From Panorpa germanica (taxonomy: Eukaryota > Arthropoda > Insecta > Mecoptera > Panorpidae), in contig OY783219.1 in assembly GCA_963678705.1 (NCBI GenBank), forward strand, positions 11,222,001 to 11,286,000: DNA of 64,000 nucleotides, written 5' to 3'. The notes under the pieces are model-generated. The model was not told where the DNA came from. It searched no databases and was given only the letters and a program-made list of their open reading frames with translations. The translations under genes were made by a program, and so were the position numbers. This document shows positions 25,355-37,273 of this stretch, one piece after another. Numbering within the stretch: the stretch's first letter is position 1; every line of letters begins with the position of its first letter.

Positions 25355-27578
25355 CATAGATACCTTTATTAATTATCAATATAACTTTATAAACAACCAA
25401 ACTCATAACATATACATTGACAGCTGCCAATGCTCTTACACACTGAATCATCACTATTAATTTATTTTGAAAGAGGTCTTTCTAAGAGTTTAATGTCCTT
25501 TTGTTTTGTTATATTAACCTTAAATACACGTAACTGTGTTTTAAGTGGAAATAACTACCTTTAACTAAAGCCATATTCCCACTCACCGTTTTTAGTTTTA
25601 ATTTAAGGTTTTTTTACCTTAAAAGTAATTTTGAATTTGTGAAATCATGCGTTATGCGTCAGTAATATACATTATTTTGTAATTATATATATAATATAAT
25701 AATTTATTTATTTTATTTCACACGCTAAATCTAACCTTTTACGTTAAAATCTCAAAGTAAAACTATAACTTAACTATATATATTTTTTCAATCTATAAGA
25801 TATATAACAAATTGGTCAATTAAATCAATTGGTACACATTTTTATTTTTCCTTTTAACATGCAATTACTAAAGTTTAAATATTTCAAGTTTTTTCAGTTG
25901 CAATAAACATTACTTATAGAGGTAGATCATACTGCAAGGAAAGGGTATTTTTAGTTATATAACAGTAGTTGAGCATTAATTTGCATAAAAAATGTCATTT
26001 ACGTAGGATAAAACAAAATACGTGTACTTTAGTCTCCCTGTATTTGCATTGTTTGCGTTTCAATGGTAAAATTATGCGGAAGTATCCTCTTTGAAGTATT
26101 TTGAATCTACTAATTATTTTTTTATATTACATGTAGTGCTTTTTAGAGAGAGAGAAAGAGAATGATGGAAGAGATGCAGTTGCCTCGGGCCTCGCAACGT
26201 TAAGGAGATTCTTATTCAGTAAACTGTAACTGGATATAATTGAATTTGACGTGAGATCAAAAGCAAAAGTAATTTTACACTTTATTAGTAAATTTCAATG
26301 GATGTAATAGAATTAGGCGAATCTTCGATTTAAAGAACTTTACAAATATTAATTATGTTACCTTTAATAGGCCTAGTATTGTATTCTATTGTCAGTTTGT
26401 TTATCCATTTATTTTTATGGATACCTATACTATGAGAAAGAGGTAGTAAATATTACTATGTTAACCTAGTACCTAAGTGCTACGAGTATAATTGTTTTAT
26501 AACAGATATTCGTTTGTAAAGTATAAAAAATTACTATGACTAAACTAATTTTTATTTCTTTCTATATGAATCTTTCATAAAACCATTATATATACTTGGT
26601 ACTATGTTACATAATATTTTTTCCTGTGTATTTTTCACATTGTTATTATTTTATTTCAAACATAACTTAATTTCAACATATTATGATTCTCGCTAGAACT
26701 GATATATCTCTCTCTAATATAACTTGTCCTATCTCTTGTCTGTATCTACTAGATAATTCTCTTCTTGTAAAATTCTCTCTACTTGTGCTGCTATTCATCC
26801 CTAGGGTCGTTGCTTCTTTCACCTAGCTTTCTTTTAGCCTCTTCTTACTTTATCCCTTGCAACCTTTACCTTTTTGTACTCCTGAGAGGTCTCCTACATC
26901 GATTGTCGAATTTATTACTTCTCCGAATACTATATTTTGAGATAACAACGAAAGCAATATTCGAGTTTCAAGCATTTCAGCAATATTCGACAAGTTTATC
27001 TATTTTATGTGGTCATTGTATATGTGCTGTACAGTTTATAAGAAGGTTTTGTGCTATCTAATTTGTTTGATATTCTTGTTTTAAGCTATTTCTAATTATT
27101 AGGGCATTAGTGTATATTTCATTCGACCATTTAATGGTGTGTCTCGGTACACCACCTACAATGGACGGTGCTGGTGGAATAATCTTACAGTAATGTAATC
27201 GTGTGAGGTCTACATCTTTATTTGATTAAGTTTTAAACGCTTTTATTCCCTAGGCAAACAATTTTGCCAATAACTGCATTATATTTTAGTTTAGTTGCAT
27301 ACTTAATTTAAATAGTGATTTTCGGAAATGTCTGCCTAATGAATTGATATGTATATACAATCTGAATATGTAAAATATATAAACATGTACATTTTCACTC
27401 TTAAGTTCATTAGAAATAAAGATAAACAAGAAATACTGAAAGAGATAGATATATAATGCGGGCACCGTTTAAACCAGGTAGAGGTAAATAAAACCACAAG
27501 CCCTAGTAAAAGTTTGCGAAGTGAAATACCCGTATATATATGGGATTTAAGTGTAATAAAACTATAGCACAATACAAT

Positions 27579-27640
27579 ATAACATCTTTGCTAATAAATT
27601 GTATCATCTTTGCTAATAGACGGAGAACGGAGGACGGAGG
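27579..27640 (+). repeat. Short tandem duplication
   Basis: catctttgctaataaattgt followed by a second catctttgctaata, then a degenerate gacggag repeat. Confidence 0.7.
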
Positions 27641-27869
27641 ACTACCAGTATTTATGGAGTAATAAAATATTTATGTTTTCGCATTATAAGGAAAATAACC
27701 TCAATTATAACTCTATCCACAAATTAAAATTTATACGCTAGTAAATTATTGTTATTTTCTCTATTAGAAAAGAAAAGCTATGGAATATGCGATATATACT
27801 TGTATACCTCATTTTTTTTAGGGAAAATAACGATTCATTTTTAACATAATCCTGTTCCCTGTAGCAAGC

Positions 27870-28560
27870 ACTCCAAGAAGTGCTAACCAACCACATCTGT
27901 CAGCAAATCTTCTACTACCGAGCTATTCATCTAATTTTAAGATGTGATCATATTTCGAAAGGGCTAAATCTGGCAATTTAATTTTGTTGATTTTGGTCGT
28001 GGTCGTTATCTGATATGTCGGCTTGATGAAATAAGACCTTCTCTCCTAAAATATATGCAAAATGCGGTAATTTTTTCAGTTTCGGTCAGTTGAGTGTTTT
28101 TTTAAGAATTGTCAATGAAGATTACGCAATACGCCTCCCGGAAAACTGACAATATGACCTTCCCAGCGGATGGAATTGTTTTCGCTTTTTTTGAAGCCGA
28201 TTTTTCCTTTCCAGTTCATTACTAGAATCGGAATAGTTTCATGGGGATAAATGAATTGACGCAAAAACTCGTTGATTCTTCACTTAAACATCGCCTAGTT
28301 CTCAACTAAAACATCTGCGCGACGTTGACTTTCTTTCACTGCTTAAATTTTTAAATATGCAATATAAAACACTTTTTGAAATGACTACTACCTCTACTAT
28401 TTTACGTAATTACAATCGCGGTTATCCAATATCAGTTTCTGATATTGAAGTGCAATAGTGATAGAAACGTCACAAAACAGGACACTTTACCAAATTGTTT
28501 ACTGGGCTTTCTGTACCTTGTGAGTTCGGTCTAAAACTTTTATCACCAAATGACATTATT
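27870..28560 (-). pseudogene. Second mariner transposase relic
   Basis: The minus strand contains, in broken frames, KKAKTIPSAGKVILSVF, CVIFIDN, KVLFHQAD and LPDLALSKYDH. These match in order the central and C-terminal blocks of mariner transposases (KTVPSAGKV..VFWD, VLFHQDNA, PDLAPSDYHLF). The catalytic Asp of VFWD and the HQDNA Asp are altered or shifted and the reading frame is lost, so it is inactive. It is a different lineage from the 14.6-kb copy. Sequence at 28430-28560 also matches 50470-50570. Confidence 0.75.
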
Positions 28561-29751
28561 ATACAGAAACTTGAGATACGTTTCATACCACGTTGTGAAT
28601 TAGATTAAACTATCAATGACCGACATGTTGCCGTTTTGTCACACAACTACAGCTTGTGTTTGCATTGAATGTCTATCATAATTGCCATGGTAGAACAGGT
28701 CTACCATAAGTGATCAAGCATGTTGAGCATGAGAGTGAATGTAGAAGTGAATGCATGTCGAATGTGTATGGGGCCTTTAACCGATCTTGTATAAAAGAAA
28801 GTAATTACTGGTTAAACGGATTACTGATCAAATAAATCGAAACTGATCAACGAAGTATCGATTCACTTGTGTACAAATAAACTAATTTAATCATCAACAA
28901 TAGCTACATTTGGTATATAATTATTATTATTTTAATGATAAAAACGCACATTTATTCAGCTTATGTATAATAAGTAAATAAATTCGCTATTTTATTATTA
29001 AAACTACTCATATAAGCAATCCTTTAAACCCTCGTCAATAAAAATCAAAGTCTAGTATAAAATAAAAATATATCCGTGGTTGAAAGCTACGGAACTTTTG
29101 AAAAAAATATTTCTTTTAGCATTTCCGTTTTCTTGGAAGCAAAACTTCGAACAAGGTGGATAGATAAAAGATGGTAGATCTTTAGAATATCACAGCTTGG
29201 ATGAATTTCACGGACTGTCAGACATACATAATACAACAGAGACTATAAACTACTACTTGATCTTTATATGATATATCCAATATCAAAAATAAGGGTAAGG
29301 GTAGAAACTAGACGAATATATTTTATTTTATTTTTGTTATTCCCTATTCAGTTCTACGGATTTTAGCTTCTATGGTATATACAGTACAGCACTATTATAT
29401 GATACACACTCATATGTTTATTAAGTCTGGACTGGATATAAATTAAATAGAGTCCTTTATGTCATGGGATGAATAGGATATGTAGAAATATGTTTTATGT
29501 GTTAAAGGGATTATGAATGATAAATTCCAACTTTGCTAGTAAAGTTTTTAGTCTCTGGTTTATTGCATCTCTTTCATTGCATTAAATATTTTTATACGTG
29601 TACAAGTACATGTACTTGCTGTGCTATTCTATTCAAATCATTAATTTTATCTCAATTTTAAAAACATTTATTTATTTTTTTGGCAAAAGAACATTTCAAA
29701 AAATACATGTATAATTACTAAATTAAAAAATACTAGCATATAATTCCAACT

Positions 29752-29753
<2 letters not shown>

Positions 29754-29797
<44 letters not shown>
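29754..29797. repeat. (TA)n microsatellite next to the tetraspanin stop codon
   Basis: About 44 bp of TA beginning 9 bp beyond the tetraspanin stop, in the presumed 3' untranslated region. Confidence 0.95.
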
Positions 29798-29801
<4 letters not shown>

Positions 29802-29802
29802 T
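29797..29802 (-). promoter_or_regulatory. Candidate AATAAA polyadenylation signal of the tetraspanin
   Basis: AATAAA on the minus strand lies four bases after the TAG stop and directly abuts the (TA)n tract. In such AT-rich DNA the hexamer is common, so use is inferred from position only. Confidence 0.35.
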
Positions 29803-29805
29803 CAT

Positions 29806-31974
29806 CTAACATTCAATACGTTTTATTACATCTGCGTTAAAGTATATCATAACAAGTCCAAAACAAAATGACAAAAACGAGCAAGCCAACAATCTCCACA
29901 AGTACTCTCTGATGGTGCTGTCTATCACTGCGAAGCATCCGTCGTAGACATGATTGATTTGGCAAAAATTGTTGTGAGTCTGTGGGCAGCATGATAGTGG
30001 TAATCTCAAATCTGTTAAATAAATAAATAAATAATGTTGTGCGTTATTATTGTAAATAAACACTAAAAATGACTGAAGGAAAGTGACGTAACGATATAGG
30101 AGCAAGGGAGTATAGAAGATATTGAACAAGCCAAAGACAATAGTGTTGTACCATTGATGTACATCTGTTAAACCAATAAATTGGGATAGAATGCAATGCA
30201 AACACCTTTTTTGTTCAGAAAAGATAACTTAGGTAATGAGTTCATGCCTTAGATTACAAATAAGTTAATGAGAAATAGCTTAAGAAGAGCAATCATGTAC
30301 TCTTCCACATCCGAGTAAACATTTTATTGCTCATATAATATTGCATATATGCACAAGCCAGTGTGGACGTATGGAGTGCAACTCTGAGGTTGCACCAAGA
30401 AATCGAACATTAAAGAAATACAATTGTTTCAAAATAAAGTTCTGCGAGGAATAGTTAATGCACCGTAGTATATCCGCAATGATGACATACATAGAGACCT
30501 GAAGATTAACACATTCGGGGAAGAAATCAAAACTATAGCAGCGAAGCACGAGTTGAGACTTCGTAACCACGAAAACATCACCGTGACGCAAATGTTGCTT
30601 TTTTTTTTTTTTTTTTTATTTAATTTATTTAACGTCGGCCTATTTCCGATGCTGAGTCCTATCACCGACGACCAAATGTTGCTTGATAGTAATGAAGTTC
30701 GAAGACTTCGCAGGACTAAACCCCTGGACCTAGTAACGTAATCATGCAGAATTGTTCATTAGAGCAATCTCTACCACACCGTGTAATTATAGAATGTAAG
30801 CCACTAGATAAGTATATCTATACTTACTTGTAGTATTACAGTTAATAAAAGAAATATAAAATATTAGAATATGAACTTATAACGAGAATATTGAATTCTA
30901 AATTCTTTCGAATCGCTATATTTATAATGGGAATCGAGAGGAGAAAAAACAGATATTGGAAAATTGGTGAGGATAGACTCTGCATCGTCTGTTAGGGAGC
31001 AAAGGATCTAGAAGATATGACATGGAAATATAAAGGGAAGGTAGACAGAAGGTAAATTGTTGACAGAGGGCAAAGAAGAAAGTAACTAGTTGGCAGAAGA
31101 ACAAATAAAAAGGAAGCAGGCAGATTGATTGCAGAAAGACTATTTCACTTTATGTTTTCTTTTTTTGTAATACGATAATATAAGCCAAGATAGAAGAAAC
31201 GCTGGAGCATACGAAGAGAGATTGTATGAAAAGAAGCATAACAGATATAGTGGAAATATTAGAAGGAGAAAAGGAAGTGGATAGCAGGGATAAACAGGAA
31301 AGGAAAAGATAAATTAAATAAAAGGAAACGATAAAAGAAGAAGTGGAATTTAGTAATAAGAATATATTATAACACCAATTAATAAATATACGAATACACA
31401 TACATACGTAAAGACTACATTCAAGATGTGTTAAGCCTCACTCACACACATAAACGTACTAGGATTTAAACTATTTAAATTTACCTCCATAATCTTCATA
31501 TCCAGTAAGACCACAGCATTTGTAATGTGCCTGAATGTATGGAATGATCACAAAATCACCTTCAATATTTACAAATTTCTGCTTAAGATTATATTCCAGT
31601 TCATCAGAAAATCCATCTTTAGCAATTGTAAATATTGGTACAAGCAATGCACTAAGTATTAAATTAATAAACAAGAATACGTAGAAGACATTCAGAAGTG
31701 TATTACTTTTATTGAGAAATCCATACAATACAACTACAGTTCCGACGATGTAAAATACACCTTCACTACATAACACTATCGCTAAAGTATCAATGACGTT
31801 GTCAAGTTCAAAGATTTCTTCAGCGAACTTAATATTTCGATAGCAATCTAACCCAATAACAATCCGGAAAATGCCATCTACGAATCCGATACAATATTTA
31901 AATATACTTAAATTTTGATCATTGTAAAGTATTCTTAAAATAAATATTATAATTTTTTTAATAGAAATAATCAT
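29806..31974 (-). CDS. Divergent tetraspanin, two coding exons (31974-31485 and 30011-29806)
   Basis: Tetraspanins are four-pass membrane proteins that organise partner proteins in the plasma membrane or endosomes. Exon 1 (490 nt) encodes residues 1-163: a weak first membrane segment at about 26-45, two strong ones at about 62-86 and 92-117, and the start of the large extracellular loop with the hallmark CCG at 153-155. It ends at a GAG|GTAAAT donor. Exon 2 starts after an AACAG acceptor. The single base left over from exon 1 plus AT makes Asp164, so phase is kept. Exon 2 encodes PLSCC (168-172), Cys180, the GC pair at 188-189, a fourth membrane segment (about 200-220) and a short tail. The loop has six cysteines. 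The predicted length of 231 fits the family. The usual CCGA after segment 2 is missing, so it is a divergent member. The ATG at 31974 is the first in frame, but an upstream first exon is possible because the N-terminus is unusual. Seen: motifs, splice sites, phase. Inferred: function. Confidence 0.85.
30340..30741 (+). pseudogene. Jockey-like LINE reverse-transcriptase C-terminus, split by a SINE
   Basis: This is the end of ORF2 of a jockey-clade non-LTR retrotransposon, which copies its own RNA into genomic DNA. The plus strand reads KPVWTYGVQL, then a stop where the family has Trp. It continues through a region matching the family's IQxFQNKVLRxIVNAPxYIRN-type block (with one further stop for Trp) and on to HRDL, AAKHELRL and NHENI. 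The frame is interrupted at 30601-30672 by a SINE fragment. After that insert and one copy of the 12-bp duplication are removed, it resumes in phase as LLDSNEVRRLRRTKPLDLVT and a TAA at 30739. Sequence upstream of about 30340 is frameshifted or lost. It is a dead 3' fragment in antisense orientation within the tetraspanin intron. Identification rests on remembered family motifs. Confidence 0.85.
30601..30672 (-). mobile_element. 5'-truncated SINE fragment inserted in the jockey relic, 12-bp duplication
   Basis: The oligo-T start, the taaataaattaaat-type tail read on the minus strand, and the segment ending in the family's atcaccgacgac block identify the 3' end of the window's SINE family. The flanks are exact copies of CAAATGTTGCTT (30589-30600 and 30673-30684). 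That is the hallmark of LINE-assisted retroposition. Confidence 0.9.
30930..31340 (+). pseudogene. Degenerate LINE ORF2 C-terminus with CCHC-type zinc finger (LINE-A)
   Basis: This purine-rich block encodes, in pieces, the C-terminal Cys/His finger typical of insect non-LTR reverse transcriptases. One frame gives NRYWKIGEDRLCIVC. About 200 bp on, another gives ETLEHTKRDC with H-x4-C spacing, followed by about 30 open codons. Stops and frameshifts break it. It is antisense to the tetraspanin within its intron. I cannot assign the clade. Confidence 0.7.
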
Positions 31975-32182
31975 TATAGCAAAGAAACAAAATTGAATAA
32001 ATAACACATACTTAGTTTATCGTATTAATAAATCTGTAATATCAAAATAAGTTTAAAACAAAATTTTCTAAATTATTGATATGTAAAAGCTTGTGTTCCA
32101 GCACTTTTTTTACTTTTACTAATCATAATTTTATATTTCAAGCAAAACCTTTTATATAATTAGAATCAAAATTCAATGTGAT

Positions 32183-32398
32183 TTATAGCTGCTTCATAAG
32201 TTGATAGATGTCTTCATCCAGGTGGCAAGTAAGATCATTAATGGCATCTTGAAGTTCGAGTGCCTTATTTATAACAAACGTCGAGTTTGAAGCATTCCAA
32301 CCTTTCAATTTAGTCCCGATCATCTTCTTGTGTAAGTCTCGGATGTAAGCAACATTATCTAATTTCACCAGAAGAAGTTGTTTCTGGATTATCTTCAT
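32183..32398 (-). CDS. Unrecognised 71-codon open frame upstream of the tetraspanin
   Basis: I do not recognise a family. The frame starts MKIIQKQ and ends in QLMKQL before its stop. It is rich in Leu, Lys, Asp and Ile, with heptad-like spacing suggesting one or two amphipathic helices or a coiled coil. It has no signal peptide, membrane segment or cysteine cluster. It lies about 210 bp upstream of the tetraspanin ATG on the same strand. The frame stays open upstream past a GTG and an oligo-A-derived Lys run until a TGA, so an upstream exon is possible but no good acceptor was seen. Its amino-acid mix is less AT-driven than the chance frames elsewhere in the window. It could be a small gene, a terminal exon of another gene, or a relic. 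Confidence 0.3.
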   Translation of the reverse strand: MKIIQKQLLLVKLDNVAYIRDLHKKMIGTKLKGWNASNSTFVINKALELQDAINDLTCHLDEDIYQLMKQL

Positions 32399-32989
32399 GT
32401 TTTCCAGCTTCACTTTTTTTTTTATTCCATTTTTAAAGAATCAATTTACTTGCTCCCACTCACTTTAAACTTCTCCAAAGATTTAAGCTGAGGATGCAAG
32501 AATATCTTTATACATCTTTTACGCAGTTACATTAAGTCTAACGACAATGTACTATTTTCAAACTGCATTTATAAACTACAGAACAGAAATATTATCCGCA
32601 GCCTTCTTTTGTTATGATGTTCATTGCATGTAAGAAACAGCCTACTGGAAGCAGCCAACAAACAACAAACGAAACTCAACTGTTAACCAGAAGACCAGAA
32701 GGATTACTAGATGCAAAGTTACTCAATATCTTTTATTAAGGAAAATATTGAAAATTCCTATCTCTGACAAGAATATATGTTTGTGTTCGATTAAATCTGA
32801 CACGTTGCAGACTGCAATTTTTTTAATTTTGAGTTTGAAGATTCGAGATCATATACTTGAGTTTTGAAGCACACTTATGCGAACATAGTTACGTATATTT
32901 ATGGTATATATAACATAACAATAGTACAAATACAAAAAATATATGTGGAATAGGCAATAGGGTTGGATAAATTCACGCAGAGTTAATGG

Positions 32990-33480
32990 AATGTTATGGT
33001 AATGGAAGAAGTGAAAGGGATAAAATAAGAATTGAAGCAAGAAGAAGTGCTGTATGAATTCAAGAAAAAATTAGCAATCCAGATTGGAAAATATTAAGGA
33101 AGATTGGTACCAAAACATATAGGAGAAAAGGACACATGAAATATACGGAAAATTGCAAGATTCAGGACGGGAAATGAAGAGAAAGTCGAGAGAAAATAGA
33201 AACGTTAAAGCACATAAAAGAGTAAAATAAAAAGTGAAAAAAGATAGAGGAGCTGATGAGAGGATGCAACGAAGGGAAGAGGTGAACGATGGAGAACACA
33301 GAGAAAAAGGAAGAAAGTAGAGGAGAAGGATGAGTTGTAGTAAGCGGAGCAATAAGGAAATTAAGGATGTCAGGAAAGTAGCCTCTGAAAAGAGATAAGG
33401 AAGGAATGATATGGGTGGCAAGGGTAGAGAGAAGAAGGACGAGAAAAAAGGAAGAAGATGAAAAAACATGGAAAATTACT
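32990..33480 (+). pseudogene. LINE-A fragment
   Basis: The plus strand reads IARFRTGNEEK and, in another frame, EKIETLKHIKE. These are the conserved RFRxGN and ETLEH parts of the C-terminal finger. A long purine-rich 3' region follows. The 132- and 124-codon minus-strand frames are low-complexity antisense shadows. Confidence 0.65.
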
Positions 33481-34832
33481 CTAATTATATAGCAGAATTT
33501 ATGTAAAAGAAAATAATGCGTAACAACAAAAAACATTCATTTGTATTCAGCTTTAAAAACACTTAAATATAAATCGATTTAATAGTTTGCTTTACATCTT
33601 TTATAATGCTTATTTTTTATTTCTGTATAACACATATTTAATCATATTATCATTATTCCCCCAATACAGTAAATCTTTCAACAATACGATTTCCTATAAC
33701 GCACTAAAGATATTACCAATAACGTCAGTAAATAAATACAAAATAAACTTTAAATATTTTACTCAAATATTACTTTAATATGTAACATTACATAATGTTT
33801 CATAAGAAGTTTTATTTAAGTTAGTGAAATATTATTGGACATTATATCAATCAAAAAAATTATGAAAAAAGGAAGCTTAAATATACGTAACTACTTTTAG
33901 TGAGTTCTTGTTTTCTCTAGTTGGTTACTTCAAAAGCTCTACTAATTTTTTAAAATGTTTTTATTCAAAAAGCATAATATTATGATAAAGATAATTTGCA
34001 TATCTACTGTTATTATATAAAATAAATAATGAGTTTAAAATATAACCCTTCCCTGTCCCAGTCCCAGTCCCGGAAGCGTAATGTGATCTCTAGAGGGTTG
34101 AAACAAAGCATGCTATGTGCCTACTGTGGTAATGCTACCCTCTATGTATGTACGTACGGGTACACGAGTACCAGGGCGATGCAATTTCATTGTGATCGTT
34201 TTGAATAATACATCAGTCACTTTAAAAATGTTACCATATTTTACTGTCATACGTATTACTATCAATAAACATTGATTGTTATCATAACCTCTGTGCATAT
34301 TATAGTCGCATTCGTTGTCATGTCAGCTTACCCTTTTTGTTCATTTTAATTTTGTACTAAAGGGGGTGTTGCCAAAACACGACAAAATGCAACATTATTT
34401 GTAAATTAATTTTATAATTATTTATTTATGTGAAAGTTTAACCCTGCTCTTTTACAATTAGGTCTGTATCGTTTAAGGATTTATCATTTAGTAGTAATAT
34501 TTAGGGGTAGTATTTAAAGGATTTAAACAAACAGGTGCAAATACCAAGGCTTAATGTTGGTCAGACTAATCTCTGGACATAACCATTGGATTTATGTGGT
34601 TAATGATAATTGTTTATGATTCGTATTAAACGAAAGAATTTCCAATACGGTATAAAAACATAGCAACCCTTGAATCGTTCCCTTCTTGTATGTTTGTCAG
34701 TTTGGTTGTAGCTACGAATAATTATAATTTAATTTTTTCATTGGTAAATAAAGTTTTTTTTAATTCTTCTCCAAGAACAGTAAGTTCTTTCTATAATAAC
34801 TTGCATTATATAAATACTCATACATACCTTAA

Positions 34833-34990
34833 AAATAAATAAAAAACTAATACATAAAATTATATAAAACTTACGTGGTCAGTTGTTTGCACTACATGTT
34901 TTCTTAGGGAAAATGAGGAACTCACCTGGAAAAGAAAACAAATATTAGAATCAAATGTGAACATATTTGGGCCAGTTTATATTATGATAA
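34833..34990 (-). repeat. Left arm of a 155-bp inverted duplication with splice-like signals
   Basis: The reverse complement matches 37274-37432 with about five substitutions. On the minus strand it carries TTTGTTTTCTTTTCCAG, then GTGAGT at 34925, a 51-nt segment (34925-34875) open in its first frame, and GTAAGT at 34874-34869. Confidence 0.85.
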
Positions 34991-35992
34991 AACTGTTTAA
35001 GTTTAATTAAATTAGTATAATACTATTTTTATCTTAAAACCAAACCATTGATAAGGAGATATTACAAAAAACTGTTTTCAACAGCCATATTATATTATAA
35101 GATGGACACCAATATCTTCAACCTTGATGCTAGTATACTAAATATTCGGAATCAGCACACTCAATTTATCAGAAAAATTGATTTATCAGTTTTTTCGCCA
35201 ATTTGTTGGATCTTAAAACTATTTGGTAAAAACAAAAACAGCCGTCTAATTTGGAAATATAGAATGAAATTTTCACAGTTTACACTTTAAGCAGAATACA
35301 TTAGATAAGTGTAGAAATACATAGAAAGCGCTTGAAAGATGTACTTCATAATTTAGGAAAAAATATTAATTTATTAAATATGCGTCTACAAATTTATAAT
35401 ACTGTCCCATCTATATATCAGTCTTCTATTAATAATTTCTTTTTTTTTTTTTAATTTTTCCTTGACTATATTTCCCCCTAACATACTTGTTCAACAACTT
35501 ACAAAGACAGTTTGCTTACACCATGCCTGAAGCTCTAAACTTATTTGTCTATAAACATAAAGAAAAGAAAACCTCACAAAACATTCATAGTGTATATATG
35601 ATACTTCGTACATTTACCTTACCTTCACATCAACGCTGAATCTATATAGTGTGATGGCCTAACACAAGTCAGTAGGTAAGGGTTGACACTGTAGACTTGT
35701 AGACTTGCATTTGTATGCAGCGTTTGTCTCGTCAGTAAGCAATCTACGTCACAATAAAGTCCTCCTACTTAATAATAACGTCACAATTATGATGTTATGT
35801 GATAGTGATGTCAAAACAGCTAATATTGCGTGATTTATTAATACCTTGATCCGTAGATTATTTACCACGTTCTACCGTTAAAGTAATCTTAATATTTGTC
35901 CATTTAAGGTACAGTCAAGGTGACTATGGTCTAAATGCTTCATGGGGTGTATTGAAACAGGTCAAGATTATCTCATAAAAAATTACGGGATT

Positions 35993-36065
35993 CCAAGGTA
36001 GAAAACGAACCTTGGAATTAGCTTGTGACACTTGAACCTTGCGCTTCAAGATAATTTGTACCTAG
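35993..36065 (+). repeat. Family A copy, single unit
   Basis: This is a compact version with one unit only, from ccaaggtagaaaacgaacct to ataatttgtacctagg. It shows that the element exists in one-unit and two-unit forms. Confidence 0.65.
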
Positions 36066-36354
36066 GAGTGCAAAGTTTAAAACCAGCTAATTTGTTAGCA
36101 TATGCATATTGAGATGATGAAAGCACTCTTATTTCAAAGGATCTCGTAGAAATTAAATCATTGTTGTTAATTAATTAAAATAGAAACTGACGTACTTGTT
36201 TCGTTTGTTCCAGTTAAAATTAACACATTTTTAAATTAATTTTTTTAATGTTTTTGCATTGTGCTTAATTAAATTTTGTGATCCTTATTATATCTAATCC
36301 ATTCTCACTTCTTCCAAAAGAAAAAAAGAAAATAAAAACAAAACAGATACATTT

Positions 36355-36735
36355 AAACCCGTACTGCTTCCCTCTTCCTGCTACTCTCTCTCTTGTTTCT
36401 ACTCTGCCATTCCTTCTCTTTCCTCACTTCTCTTCTCTATCTCCGCCTTCCACCTCTTCCCTTCATCTCCCTTTAATAACTTCACAATATTCTTTTCACT
36501 TTTTACCTTTTTCTCACATTAATACTTAATGTGCTCCAGCGTTTCTATCTTCGTCCTGCACATCCTTTTGTCTCTATTTGCCCAGTATATATTGTCTTTC
36601 TCTACGTTTCCCAATCTAAATCTTGCAATTCTTCTCATGTTTCTTCTGTTTTTTTCTCTTATGTATTCTGGTATGTCTCTCTCTCCCAAATCCTCTTGTA
36701 TCTTTCATTATATTTGCTCTTCTCAATTAATGTAA
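36355..36735 (-). pseudogene. LINE-A fragment
   Basis: The minus strand encodes RIARFRLGNVEKDN, then MCRTKIETLEHIKY, a stop, and VKSEKNIVKLLK with GKRWKAEIEK. This is the best-preserved copy of the family in the window. The cysteine pair is reduced to one, so it is dead. It lies between the arms of the 155-bp inverted duplication. Confidence 0.75.
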
Positions 36736-37273
36736 AATTAACACATATAAAATAATATTAAAATAGCGCAGAAAACTGAATAAAGTAATGGACCGTCGTG
36801 CTTGCAATCGCGTCTATATGATATCTAATATTATTTAAGTGCATGAAACTGTGGTTTAACTGACGACTTTAATCAAACGATTGTTTTACTGAGTGATATG
36901 TGAAGTTAGAGCTATGTCCTCTGACGTAGGTGAGATGTGTTATTATCTGTTGCCCGTGCGACGTATATATTATGTTATTTTTGAGCGGTGCACTCTGTGA
37001 AGTATAGATTATGTTCCCAACAGAATACGAATATAGTCATGATAGAGCGTGATATAAATATACAATACGATTGATCGTGAACAAATCATTGGTCCATTGG
37101 ATTGAATTTAACACAGAAGCAAACATTAACTTAGAATTCATATGAATTGAGTCTTATAATAATGAATAATAACATTAAAAAATGCATTAGATAGAAAAAA
37201 ATCATACAACTGCATACGTAGGGGATGGCTTGAAGAATTCATCACCAAAAACTAATTGAATTAATAATATTAC

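Larger units (their letters stand above)
30012..31484 (-). other. Tetraspanin intron carrying antisense retroelement fragments
   Basis: This is the single recognised intron of the tetraspanin. It is bounded by GTAAAT at 31484 and by a T-rich tract ending in AACAG at 30012, and it is inserted in phase 1. It contains a jockey-like LINE end, a SINE fragment and a second LINE 3' fragment. Both LINE pieces read on the plus strand, opposite to the gene. Confidence 0.8.

Noticed and set aside
33071-33536. 132- and 124-codon minus-strand frames rich in Ser, Phe, Leu
   Set aside because: They are the antisense of a purine-rich LINE relic whose plus strand shows the RFRxGN and ETLEH motifs. Pyrimidine strings suppress stop codons.
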